From Lunularia cruciata (Eukaryota; Streptophyta; Marchantiopsida; Lunulariales; Lunulariaceae), in the NCBI GenBank assembly GCA_948567375.1, contig OX419756.1, forward strand, positions 26,514,552 through 26,578,551: DNA of 64,000 nt, in the 5' to 3' direction. Positions 45,918-55,088 of the stretch are shown here, piece by piece; the first letter of the stretch is position 1; each line of letters starts with the position of its first letter. The position numbers and the translations under genes were made by a program. The notes under the pieces were generated by a model, which had not been told where the DNA came from, did no database searches, and saw only the letters and a list, made by a program, of their open reading frames with translations.

Positions 45918-46082
45918 ATGGAGATAATCTTTCAACTTATGGATAAACTATCCATGAGAGTTAGATTAATATGCACTCTAGGATTTGATGTTGCTATAGA
46001 AATCTTGGAGCAACCTGAACCTTTTGTGTTCCCTAGAGTGGATTATTCTCAGATGGTGTTAGTCATGTATATACTCTATTAG
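45918..46082 (+). CDS. leader small ORF C-b (54 residues), same family as C-a
   Basis: ATG two bases after the preceding frame ends. It shares with C-a the MR..L block (SMRVRLICTLG), the PFVFPRVDYS segment and the end MYILY before TAG. Gag starts 77 bases further on. The poly-A run at 46112-46128 lies between them. Confidence 0.5.
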   Translation: MEIIFQLMDKLSMRVRLICTLGFDVAIEILEQPEPFVFPRVDYSQMVLVMYILY

Positions 46083-46159
46083 TAATAGAGTGAGAGAAAA
46101 GAAAAGAGGAAAAAAAAAAAAAAAAATTTGAGAGAAAAGAAAGATAGTGAGGGGTTAAG

Positions 46160-49100
46160 ATGGGGAAACTTCCGGTTTTCTTTGGCAAGGATGGAGAAGA
46201 TGTGGAGGCCTTTGTGAGAGACTTCAAGAGAGCTTGCATAGGAAACAATGAGAGGAGGAAGAATGAGTGGGCCTCATTATTACCAGATTTCTTTGAGGAT
46301 GCAGCACTTACATGGTATGAGTCAGAATACCAAAAGAGAGAGAGGAGAGAGGGGGAAGAGGAGTCTTGGGAGACTTTGACTTCAGCACTCATTGAGAACT
46401 TTCTTCCTGATGAGAGTTATGAGAGATTGATGAGTGAGGTTACATTTCTCAAGCAAGGAGATGGAGAGAAAGTGAGAGTCTATGTGGAAAGAGTGGAAAA
46501 ATTGGAGTCCAGATTTCGCATAGTGTTGAGGAAGGGTGGGGATGATGTGGAGACTACAATGATTGGCATAGGGGCCATGCTCACCAAGAATTTTGTGGGA
46601 GGATTGAGACCACAAATTAGAAGCAAGGTGAGATATGAGAAACCTTCTTCCAAGGTTGAAGCTATCAAGATCGCAATTCGTATGGAGGAGAGTTTGGAAG
46701 GGGATGAAAGTGATTTGGTGGTGAAGGAGGTTGTGCATCCTCCTCAAGGCTACAAGTATGGTGGAACTTCTGATACTTTGGTGACAAGGGTTGCACCACA
46801 AGTAGTAGTTGCTCCAGTTCTTGCACCTCCACCAAAAGATCCACTCCAAACCATCACAGAACAACTTGCGGATCTCAAGATCAATGTGGTGCAATTATGG
46901 GAGAAGAGAGAGGTGGATCAGAATGTAGGGAGAGGGCCTAGGAGTTATGGAAACCATCCATATAGAGGAGGCCAACCAGCCAACAATTTCAATGATAGAA
47001 ATTGTTTTGGTTGTGGGGGAAGAGGCCATATCCAAAGGAATTGCCCAAATTCCACTTACCATGGAGGAAGGGGTTATGAGGGAGCCAATAGAGGGAAAGA
47101 GGGAGGTAGTGAAACCCAAGTGGCTCCTAATCCCAACAAAGGTAAGGGGATAGCATCCATAGATGTGGTTGAGAGCAAGTATGAGAAGGGAGAGTGCTCA
47201 AACTCCAAGGGTCCTAATTTGGAGCTTTTGGCACAAGAGAAGAAGAGAGCTCGTTTTGCAGAGGATGTTCACTCTTCTCAAGGATTTACTTCAAGCAAGG
47301 ATACTCCTATGTCTACTAGGAGCACTCGCACCTCAACACCATCAACAACAAAGACTCCAAGGAAGAAGTTGGGGATGGAGGACTTCTTGATCTCCAAGCA
47401 ACAATGGAACTACAATGTGTTGGAGGATGTTGGTAGTCACAAGGCTAACATCACAGTGGGCCAATTAATTGCTTTGAACCCTACCTTGAGAAAGGAGCTT
47501 AGAGGTGGTTTGAGTTCTACAAGGAGCAAGAAGAAGAAGAAGGCAAAAGTTCCAATATCAATGGGGGTGGTGGATGCCAAGCCAGCACCATGGGAAGCTT
47601 GTGAATATGCCTCCAAGATTGATGTGAGAGTGAATGGTCACAACATCAAGGATGCATTGGTTGATGGAGGATCAGCAGTGAATGCCATGTCAGAAAGGTT
47701 GATGCAGAAGTTGGGTATGATACCCTCAAGAGCTTCAACATTTGTGGTGAGCATGGCAAACAAGCAACAAGTTCGACCAGTAGGAGTGATGGATAAGGTG
47801 GTAGTTTCAGTTATGGGAGTTCAAAATCTCATGACTTTCCAAGTCTTGAAGGATTCAAGCTATGACTTACTTCTTGGGAGGCCATGGTTGAGAGCAGCAC
47901 GCACAACTGATCGATGGCACAAAGGGTACTTAAGGATTGGGCCATCAAACCATAGAGTCACTGTTCCTGTGACTAACACCACCAACACTTCACATTCAGA
48001 TACCCCATCTTCTGATTATTGGGAATCTGATTCTGAAGGAGGAGCTTCAGGTGTGGACACAAGCATGGAAGAGGAGACTTCCACGGAGGAGGATGAATCT
48101 GAATCTGATTCAGATGTGTATCCTTTGTGTGCTATGGATTTTGCACCTAAGCCAGAGGTTTTGAAGGACCCAGATAAATCACCATTGACACTTGAGGAGG
48201 TAGAGAGAAGGTTATCTACCCTCAAGTATGGCCCAAATGTTACCAAGGAGGAGAAGGTGAGATTTGAGGAGATTTTCCGCAAGTTCATCCATGTGTTTGC
48301 TTTTAGTTACAAGGATTTGAAGGAAGTCACCTTGGAGGAGCACAAGATAGAGGTGGAGTCACATGCAAGACCAATCCGCCAAAAGCAACGTCGCATTAGC
48401 CCACCAATATCTTTGGTTGTGAAGGAGGAGATTGATAAGCTCAAGGAGGCTGGATTTATCTTTGAGGTGGAGAATTCAGAATGGGTGTCTCCAATTGTCA
48501 TTGTGAAGAAAAAGAATGGCAAGCTTCGGGTATGTGTGGATTACAAGAAGCTCAATGCTGTTACCAAGAAGGACTACTACCCATTGCCATTCATTGATGA
48601 GATCTTGGAGGAGGTTGCAGGTCATGAGAGGTACAGTTTTGGAGATGGTTATAGTGGATATAACCAAATCAAGATTGCACCAGAGCATCAACAACTCACC
48701 ACATTCACCACACCTTGGGGAACTTACGCTTTCAAGGTCATGCCTTTTGGGCTTTGCAATGCTCCAGCCACATTCCAACGGTTCATGAACAAGGTATTTG
48801 AACCTTTCATTGGGAAATTTGTGAGAGATTTCATTGATGACTTTTGTGTCTATGGGAGCAAGGAGGAGCACTTTGAGCACCTAATCAAAGTCTTGCAACG
48901 CTTGGATGAGGCAAATGCATCACTCAACCCAGAGAAGTGCATTTTTGGATGTGAAGAAGGTCTACTTTTGGGGCACATCATCTCCAAGGATGGAATAGCA
49001 GTTGATCCTGAGAAGGTGAGGAAAATCTCAGACCTTCCATTCCCTTCAAGCTTGACAAAGTTACGCCAATTCTTGGGAATGGTTGGGTACTATAGGAGGT

Positions 49101-50986
49101 TCATCTTCTCATTTTCCAACAAGGCTTATGCATTGACCATCTACATGAAGAAGGGTGTAGATTACATGGTGATTTTGGAAGACAAGGAGGCTCTCAAAGC
49201 TTTTGAGGAGCTCAAGCAATCCCTTGTTGTAGCTCCAATTCTTGCTAAACCAGATTGGAGTAAGCCTTTCATCCTCTACACTGATGCTTCTAATGTAGCT
49301 ATAGGATGCACTCTTAGTCAATTAGACCAAGATGGGCATGATCATCCAATAGCTTATGCTAGTAGGCAGATGGTTTCAGCAGAGAAGAACTACTCTGTCA
49401 CAGAGAGAGAAGGGTTGGTAGTGATCTTTGGTCTCAAGAAGTTTAGACACTACTTGATTGGAGGGAAAGCCACAATTGTCACGGATCACAAGGCTTTGAA
49501 GTACATCTTCAACAAGCCTAATGTTGAAGGGAGACTAGCAAGGTGGATGATACTCTTGTCTGAGTATGACTACACAATTGAGGATAGGCCAGGAAAGAAA
49601 CATGCAAATGCTGATTTGTTATCTAGAGCCTATGATCATGATGGAGATGAGCCAGTAGATGATTCCTTCCCGGATGAGGAGCTCATGACAATCTCAGTCA
49701 CTCAAGAGATTCCAATGGAGTACAAGGAGATTGTGGATTTTGTGACAAGAGGTAACTATCCAGAAGGGATGCATGCTAGGGAGAGGAAGGCCCTTGCAGC
49801 AAGATCTAGACCTTACACAATGGTGGAGGATATTCTTTTTCACCAAGGAGCAGATGGTCTACTTCGAAGAGCAGTGGGTAAGGAAGAGTCTATCCTACTC
49901 ATAAAGGAGTTTCATGAAGGTTTAGTATGTGGAGAACACTTTGCAGGAAAGGTGACTGCTTTCAAGATTCTAGATGCAGGTTACCATTGGAGAGGGATTT
50001 TCAAGGATTGTCTTGATTATTGCAAAACTTGTCATGTTTGTCAAGCTTTTGCTAGAAAGTCTACATCCACTCCACCACTTAGATCAATTCCATTGCTAGG
50101 ACCTTTTGAGAAGTGGGGAATTGATTTTGTAGGACCTCTCAATAGAACCCCAAGGAACAATCGGTACATTGTGGTAGTTACTGATTACCTTACCAAGTGG
50201 GTTGAGGCTAGACCATTGAGGGACAAGAATGAAGATGAAGTGGGTAGATTTCTTTATGAACGCATTATCACTAGGTTTGGATGCCCTTTGGAGTTGGTTT
50301 CTGATAGAGGAGGAGAGTTTACAGGAAGCATTACTACAGCCATGCTACGACATTTCTCTATCACACATAGAGTAACTACATCCTATAAGCCAAATTCCAA
50401 TGGCTTGGCAGAGAGAACCAATCAGACCTTGTGCATGATGTTGGCCAAAGATGCAGAAATGGAGGGGGCTAAACATCATTGGGACAAGAGGATTCATGCA
50501 GTTTTGTGGGAGTATAGGACAACCATGAAGACTTCCACTGGATATTCTCCATTCCAATTGGTGTATGGTATTGAGTCTACCTTACCTATTCACTTTGATC
50601 TTCCTACCTTCCAAAGCATTCATAGGAGATTGAAGAAAGCACAAGGAAGTGATGCAGGGAAGTCAAGGAAGGATCAACTCATGGAGTTGGAAGAGGCAAG
50701 AGCAGTTGCTATGGTTCGAGTGGAGCAAGCCCAAAGGAAACAAAAGGAGAGCTATGACAAGAGGCAAGGCAAGAAGAAGGTGGAGCCTTTCAAAGAAGGT
50801 GATTGGGTAATGTTGTTTGATTCCATTCGATTCAAGAGAGTGCAAAAGAAGTTTTTGCCTAAGTACTTTGGACCTTTCATAGTAGAGAAGGTGTGGGGCA
50901 ATTACACCTATGATCTCAAGGAGTTGGGAGGAAGACACTTTGATAGGATTAACCATGATAAGTTGAAGATGTACCATAGAAGGTAG
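46160..50986 (+). CDS. element C gag-pol polyprotein, intact (1608 residues)
   Basis: One open frame from ATG at 46160. Gag: capsid region from residue 1 (MGKLPVFFGKDGEDVEAFV), with a zinc knuckle CFGCGGRGHIQRNC near 282. Protease near 500: ALVDGGSAVNAM, with D-G-G as in several plant gypsy lineages, ending LLLGRPWL near 574. RT: VSPIVIVKKKNGKLRVCVDY near 775, MPFGLCNAPATFQR near 862, catalytic FIDD near 891. RNase H: LYTDAS near 1039, EREG, VTDHKAL. Integrase: H....H...C..C finger near 1250-1295, then GIDFVGPL (1320), SDRGGEF (1380) and NGLAERTNQ (1415) supplying D, D and E, and a GPF-type C-terminus KYFGPFIVEKVWGNYTYDL near 1567. No chromodomain. No stop or shift, so all enzymes for copying and insertion could be made. 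Confidence 0.95.
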   Translation: MGKLPVFFGKDGEDVEAFVRDFKRACIGNNERRKNEWASLLPDFFEDAALTWYESEYQKRERREGEEESWETLTSALIENFLPDESYERLMSEVTFLKQGDGEKVRVYVERVEKLESRFRIVLRKGGDDVETTMIGIGAMLTKNFVGGLRPQIRSKVRYEKPSSKVEAIKIAIRMEESLEGDESDLVVKEVVHPPQGYKYGGTSDTLVTRVAPQVVVAPVLAPPPKDPLQTITEQLADLKINVVQLWEKREVDQNVGRGPRSYGNHPYRGGQPANNFNDRNCFGCGGRGHIQRNCPNSTYHGGRGYEGANRGKEGGSETQVAPNPNKGKGIASIDVVESKYEKGECSNSKGPNLELLAQEKKRARFAEDVHSSQGFTSSKDTPMSTRSTRTSTPSTTKTPRKKLGMEDFLISKQQWNYNVLEDVGSHKANITVGQLIALNPTLRKELRGGLSSTRSKKKKKAKVPISMGVVDAKPAPWEACEYASKIDVRVNGHNIKDALVDGGSAVNAMSERLMQKLGMIPSRASTFVVSMANKQQVRPVGVMDKVVVSVMGVQNLMTFQVLKDSSYDLLLGRPWLRAARTTDRWHKGYLRIGPSNHRVTVPVTNTTNTSHSDTPSSDYWESDSEGGASGVDTSMEEETSTEEDESESDSDVYPLCAMDFAPKPEVLKDPDKSPLTLEEVERRLSTLKYGPNVTKEEKVRFEEIFRKFIHVFAFSYKDLKEVTLEEHKIEVESHARPIRQKQRRISPPISLVVKEEIDKLKEAGFIFEVENSEWVSPIVIVKKKNGKLRVCVDYKKLNAVTKKDYYPLPFIDEILEEVAGHERYSFGDGYSGYNQIKIAPEHQQLTTFTTPWGTYAFKVMPFGLCNAPATFQRFMNKVFEPFIGKFVRDFIDDFCVYGSKEEHFEHLIKVLQRLDEANASLNPEKCIFGCEEGLLLGHIISKDGIAVDPEKVRKISDLPFPSSLTKLRQFLGMVGYYRRFIFSFSNKAYALTIYMKKGVDYMVILEDKEALKAFEELKQSLVVAPILAKPDWSKPFILYTDASNVAIGCTLSQLDQDGHDHPIAYASRQMVSAEKNYSVTEREGLVVIFGLKKFRHYLIGGKATIVTDHKALKYIFNKPNVEGRLARWMILLSEYDYTIEDRPGKKHANADLLSRAYDHDGDEPVDDSFPDEELMTISVTQEIPMEYKEIVDFVTRGNYPEGMHARERKALAARSRPYTMVEDILFHQGADGLLRRAVGKEESILLIKEFHEGLVCGEHFAGKVTAFKILDAGYHWRGIFKDCLDYCKTCHVCQAFARKSTSTPPLRSIPLLGPFEKWGIDFVGPLNRTPRNNRYIVVVTDYLTKWVEARPLRDKNEDEVGRFLYERIITRFGCPLELVSDRGGEFTGSITTAMLRHFSITHRVTTSYKPNSNGLAERTNQTLCMMLAKDAEMEGAKHHWDKRIHAVLWEYRTTMKTSTGYSPFQLVYGIESTLPIHFDLPTFQSIHRRLKKAQGSDAGKSRKDQLMELEEARAVAMVRVEQAQRKQKESYDKRQGKKKVEPFKEGDWVMLFDSIRFKRVQKKFLPKYFGPFIVEKVWGNYTYDLKELGGRHFDRINHDKLKMYHRR

Positions 50987-51016
50987 AGAGACCTTCACTT
51001 TGAGGACAAAGTGAAA

Positions 51017-51034
51017 ACTTAGTCCGGGGGTAAA
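51017..51034 (+). promoter_or_regulatory. polypurine-type tract of element C
   Basis: AGTCCGGGGGTAAA directly before the right LTR at 51035. Confidence 0.5.
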
Positions 51035-51726
51035 TGTAACACCCATTTGTGCATGTGTGTGGTATTGTGATATTTAGCTTGGTATTACAAGTACTTAAGA
51101 GATATTATTTATATAGAGATAAAGGATGGTTCTATATTAGTCATGGTTAGCTAAAGTTAGTCATAGCTAAGATAGATGGGACCTTACTTTAGAGGAAGTA
51201 GAAAAGATGAGCACCACTATTTTGGATTTTAGTGTGTTGACTTGGTATTATTCCTAGGTGTTTGGCTTTGGGGAAAGAGTTGAGAACTCTTGGGCCCGCA
51301 AGCCTTTTTGTTTTGGATTCTTCTTTAGTCCAAGGATAGCCCATGTGAAGGAATCCTTGCTTTAGTGGTTGGGTCAAGATAAGACCACATGCTTAGGGGA
51401 ATATGCCCATGTGAATGGATATTCCTTTCTACTTTTTGACTTTACTTGACTTTTAGTCTAGTAACTTGAGTTACTACGGTAATTAGTAACTTTGGTACGT
51501 AACTATTTCACAAGTATATAAACAAGGAGTGAGGAGGTACTCATCATCCTTTCATTTGCAACTATCTCTCTCTCATTGAGTTCTCTAGTGAGCAATGTCT
51601 TGAGTCTTGGAGTGTTAGCCTTGGAGGAGTATGATGGAGTTGGGGTTCCTTGCCTTCTTAGTCCATGGTGCGCTACCATAATAGCCATCAGAGGTTCATC
51701 CTGAGTGAGAGACAGGCCGGCTCACA
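51035..51726 (+). repeat. 3' LTR of element C
   Basis: Second copy of 43890-44581, offset by exactly 7145 bp, with no difference noticed. Confidence 0.95.
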
Positions 51727-53128
51727 GTACTGCAGGGCTAACTCCTCTGGAATCTCCAAAGAACTCCGTCGTGACCACGTAACTGCAATAGCAAACCCGA
51801 ACCACCAACTGCAACCGCAAGTTGCAACTGCAAGTGCCCCACCAAGTGCCAACACCAACTAGACACCACCCACTAATGTAACTCTAACCGAGATAACTAC
51901 ACTAGGGGAAGGGCAACCTGTAACCTGCCATCATAACACGCACTAGCACGATCTGCAGGTCATCACTTCCTGCCTCACCGGAGAGAAACAAAGGTAGTCT
52001 GACTGGTCATCACTCCAGCCTCACCACCGAGAGCACACCAAAGCACCAACGCTCAAAAGTCAAGGCACCTCACCCAAACGTGGTGCACAAACAGGAAGCA
52101 GAGAATGGAGGGGATCCAATCACAAGAAATCTAAACGAAAACCCTCCATCTCATAACACAACACGGGACTGACTCTGCCACCATTTGGCATTTGACATAA
52201 GAGTAGTTTGTATCTAAGTCCTAAGCTTCCAGGATCACCAAGAATGGGATCAAACTGCCTCTCCTAGCCAAAGTTACATGTGTATAGATAACAATGGCAC
52301 AGTCACTATGACAACAAGTGAGAGTGGACCAGTTTGCTAGGGCACCAGTCTAGGAACAAGAGATCTAGGGGTCAAACCCTATTGCGCACAATCTAGCAAG
52401 AAAGGCAGATTTTGCCAACCAATGACCAAGATCTACACTAAACTAGCTAGCCTCACGCCAGCAAGCTGGCTTGCTGGCCCTTCTGGCCCTTCTAGGCCTT
52501 CGTAGCCTCTCATAGCCCACAGCCCTATGCCTCGAAGCCTCGAAATGCTGAAATTTAGCCAAATGAGGCCTTTCTTGTTGCCACTTCGAACCTCCTCCAA
52601 AATTGGCGAAACTTCTCCAAATTTGCAAAACTCCTCCAAACTAGCGAAACTTCTCCAAATCTGGCCAAACAGCGAAACTCCTCCAATTCTGGCCCAAAAT
52701 CTGACGTAAATCTGACGTAAATCTGACGTAAACCCTAAAGATGGATGTCCGCCAAATCCCCCGCTAACTTTCCACTCGAGCCAAATTGACAAAACGGGTT
52801 TTTCCAAATCACAATTTCATGAGAAGAGCTTTCCAACTCCACCTTCAATTTTACTTTTTGAGCCCAACTCGCAGCAAATTGGTCCTGCCTTCACCTCCTG
52901 AGCTCAAAATCACAACACTGCTCGAAATTTGCTCCTTTGTTGCTCGAAATTTGGCCAGCGCTTCCGCACACCGTCCGCCTAACTGCCAAATTTGCATCAA
53001 CTACACGAGCTTCTGCACACTAGGGAAACACAGAACCTGAATCGAGCTACCACGATCCACCGAGCTTGGAGATACCACCAACACTCAACGTTCCTGCACC
53101 CGATTTCCCCCTGACTTCACTTCTCTGA
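51727..53128 (-). other. element F leader (5' untranslated part)
   Basis: Lies between the 5' LTR core and gag in sense. It matches the leader of A (22284-23308) throughout. It has an 11-bp unit (CTGACGTAAAT) three times at 52701-52732 and, at about 52600-52700, a degenerate array of CTCCAAA(T/C)T...GAAACTTC units of about 20 bp. The tRNA-like segment lies at 52319-52392. The ORF at 52807-52433 reads through these repeats and is not taken as a gene. No canonical tRNA primer site was found next to the LTR core. Confidence 0.65.
52319..52392 (+). pseudogene. tRNA-like segment in the leader of element F
   Basis: GTGGACCAGTTTGCTAGGGC resembles a D-arm with box A, and GGGGTCAAACCCT resembles a T-arm. 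It lies antisense to the element and corresponds to 22703-22783 (minus) in A, whose T-loop TTCAAAT is the better one. Anticodon stem not convincing, so a tRNA-derived remnant and not a working tRNA. Confidence 0.35.
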
Positions 53129-53578
53129 TGTAATCAGATTGCTTAACACTTTCAACTCAACTCAACTCAGATCAGTACTTGATTTGTCACTCTATAAACT
53201 GCCAACAATTGGGCACTGATTACAGTCAAGCCACACCCACTCAAGCATAGAGAATCCAGGTGACGCTCGCCGGCCTCTGTCCACCATAGCCAGGAACTCG
53301 AAGGCTCAACATCAGAGAAGTGAGCTCTCTGGAGCTCACTTCGAAACTATACCCCTGGACTCGAGCTAGCCCTGAAACCCTAACGGTCCCGCTGACGGCA
53401 CACTCGACGGTGCAAACGGTGCAAAGTGACGGTGGGCCCCACCGTGAAGTCAGTACCCCAAACACGAAATCTAACCGTCGGAAAGTAGTCCCTGAGAAAC
53501 TACTAGAATAACTCTAACTACCATCACTGGAACTCCAGTGTCCGAGCAACTAGATGCGGAACTACAAATGGCGTGACA
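53129..53578 (-). repeat. 5' LTR core of element F
   Basis: TGTAATCAG ... GGCGTGACA, 450 bp, equals the core 35934-36384 of the 3' LTR with about six transition differences. The 105-bp repeats that flank the core in the 3' LTR are absent on both sides here, yet the TATG target duplication sits directly at its outer end. Confidence 0.8.
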
Positions 53579-53748
53579 TATGTCCTAGATGTACTTAACC
53601 TATAATGAGTTCATCCTTTATATGGTATAGATTGCAGACAATCAACTAACAATGGGGCTCAATAACACCTAGCCTCCTGATCATTTTCTCACCATAGGGT
53701 ATACCATATACTTGGAGTAGATGGCTATTTGAAGTTAGAGGGACCTAA
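53579..53748 (+). mobile_element. element A: end of pol and 3' untranslated part
   Basis: Resumes A after F with TATGTCCTAGATGTACTTAA, the last PHD codons (C, P, R, C, T) and a TAA. The following text matches 36658-36520 of F on the opposite strand. It stops at CCTAA, where element D is inserted. Confidence 0.8.
53744..53748. repeat. target-site duplication CCTAA, left of element D
   Basis: CCTAA here and at 60515-60519, directly at the TG and CA ends of D. Confidence 0.9.
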
Positions 53749-54485
53749 TGTAATACCAAGGGTTAGCCATATGATCTAGATGTGAAATTCGGTTTGGTAA
53801 CATCTAGAATGATGTTATACATGATGGTCAAAATAGATCAGATAGAAGTATCACCAAAAGAGTACTTCTACTAATAGGGCAAAAACCAAAATAGACTTGA
53901 GAACCTTAGAACCAATAGCTAGACATATGATTTAAAGGTGAGAATTGGTTTGGTAACATCTAGAAGGATGTTACACATGATGGACTAAACAGATCAGAAA
54001 GAGGTATCACCAAAAGGGGACTTCTACTAATAGAGTAGGAACCGAAATATGCATGAAATCTTTGAAGGCAATTTCGGAGGCCTAAACGGATGAATTAGGC
54101 CTTGAAAATGTGCAGATTTCCCCCCCATTAGAGGAAAGGCTGGCCTTCCCTCCCCCCTGGTTTGTCTCATCGAGAGCTTTCCAACGGTACCTTACTCATG
54201 TGATTCTGAGATTCCTACAGGAAGATTCCCTAAAAGATTCCCTCTGGTCAAAGCTTGTTTGACCAACCAGATAGGACCTAGACCAGACAGGTCACCCATC
54301 CAAGTAAGTAATCCAAGGGTGGAGCTTGCTGACATGTCACCTATCTATGTCCCTAATCCTATGGTGGAGCTTCCTTGGAGGAGATCCTCTTTGTCTATAT
54401 AATAAAGAGAAGGTGCTCCCTTGGGGCATCGAATGTTTGAGTGTGCAATCTGTGTTTCCTCTTCTCTTGTCCTCGGAGTATTACA
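53749..54485 (+). repeat. 5' LTR of element D
   Basis: 737 bp, TGTAATACCAAGG ... GGAGTATTACA, with a TATATAATAAAGAGAAGG stretch near 54395 that may hold TATA box and poly-A signal. Confidence 0.9.
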
Positions 54486-54486
54486 A

Positions 54487-54500
54487 TGGTATCAGAGCTA
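54487..54500 (+). promoter_or_regulatory. primer-binding site of element D, initiator Met tRNA
   Basis: TGGTATCAGAGCTAG one base after the LTR; TGGTATCAGAGC is the standard complement to the 3' end of plant initiator tRNA-Met. Confidence 0.9.
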
Positions 54501-54625
54501 GTGTTCTAGTCCAAGAGAGTGGATCACCCCTCTTGGAATAGCACGAACTACTGAAACTGAGTAATTTGAGGTGGAGAACATAGAGTAATCGCTAGACTTA
54601 GGAAGGACTTTAGAGAGTGGATGGG

Positions 54626-54847
54626 ATGGATGCACCGGGGGGACAATTTCCCGCACCTAGCTTTCCATTCTCAAACTCATTCCACATCAAGGTTATGTAC
54701 ATCCAGCATGAGCAGATGAGAGTATCGCTAGTTTATCACTTTGGTGCGGAATTCATGGACAGAGTGATGAACTCACCAAACCCGGTGATTCTACCTGTGG
54801 TGATATATGACAGAGAGTGGGATTTGACGATCTACATTCTATTATGA
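54626..54847 (+). CDS. leader small ORF D-a (73 residues), MR..L / G.E / YIL family
   Basis: Starts at the in-frame ATG 54626 (MDAPGGQFPAPSFPF...). After a Pro/Phe-rich start it follows the same pattern as the leader ORFs of C: HEQMRVSLVYHFGAEF, NPVILPVVIYDREWDL, IYILL and stop. The stop is followed after four bases by the ATG of D-b. It is open although gag of the same element is broken by stops. Confidence 0.5.
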   Translation: MDAPGGQFPAPSFPFSNSFHIKVMYIQHEQMRVSLVYHFGAEFMDRVMNSPNPVILPVVIYDREWDLTIYILL

Positions 54848-54851
54848 TAAT

Positions 54852-55055
54852 ATGGATATGAATGTCCCAAATCCTCTCCCTTTCAACACTCAAGTAGAAA
54901 TCCGTTATGTAGTGAGGCCGAAATTGATGTTTAGAGATTTTGTGGTTAGGAATTTTGGTGAGGAGTATTATCAACGAGTGATAGCCTCTGAGGTCCCAAT
55001 GGTAGTTCCAATAGTTTGTGCGCCTTCCAAAGTGATTATATTGACTCTATATTGA
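54852..55055 (+). CDS. leader small ORF D-b (67 residues), same family
   Basis: ATG at 54852 (MDMNVPNPLPFNTQVEI). It aligns with D-a from TQVEIRYVV onward: KLMFRDFVVRNFGEEYY, VPMVVPIV, then IILTLY before TGA. More diverged than D-a, but keeps G-E-E, the P-x-V-x-P-x-V rhythm and the hydrophobic end. Gag begins 33 bases later. Confidence 0.45.
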   Translation: MDMNVPNPLPFNTQVEIRYVVRPKLMFRDFVVRNFGEEYYQRVIASEVPMVVPIVCAPSKVIILTLY

Positions 55056-55088
55056 AGTAGACGTTAGCAATTGGGTGTTGTAGGAACC

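Larger units (their letters stand above)
43890..51726 (+). mobile_element. element C: very young, apparently intact gypsy element (Athila/Tat-like)
   Basis: 7837 bp inserted in F gag. The two 692-bp LTRs appear identical base for base. Next to the left LTR is a primer site of the tRNA-Asp type; next to the right LTR is a G-rich polypurine tract. A 1.58-kb leader carries two small related ORFs and a zinc-knuckle frame, then one 1608-codon gag-pol. The RT box FIDD.CVYG, protease D-G-G and lack of a chromodomain suggest the Athila/Tat side of gypsy; this is a motif-based placement. A decayed relative lies at 63255-64000. Most likely candidate here for recent or current activity. Confidence 0.9.
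35829..53578 (-). mobile_element. element F: young gypsy-type retrotransposon carrying a DNA methyltransferase and a PHD finger
   Basis: Inserted into A in opposite orientation, with 4-bp duplications TATG (35825-35828 and 53579-53582). Order in the sense direction: 5' LTR core (53578-53129), leader of about 1.35 kb, gag (broken by element C), two zinc knuckles, protease, C5 methyltransferase, amber codon, RT, RNase H, integrase, PHD finger, polypurine tract, 3' LTR. Apart from the methyltransferase and PHD parts this is normal Ty3/gypsy order. The LTR cores differ at about six positions in 450, all transitions, so F is young. Gag and protease carry several stops and one shift, so this copy is not fully autonomous, but the methyltransferase frame and the RT-to-PHD frame are open. 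CpG is abundant, unlike in A. Confidence 0.9.

Noticed and set aside
46112-46128. Poly-A run as sign of a processed insertion
   Set aside because: It lies inside the young element C between leader ORF and gag, without target duplications around it.
52433-52807. 124-codon minus-strand frame in the F leader
   Set aside because: It reads through short tandem repeats; the corresponding leader of A (22300-22700) is not conserved as protein.
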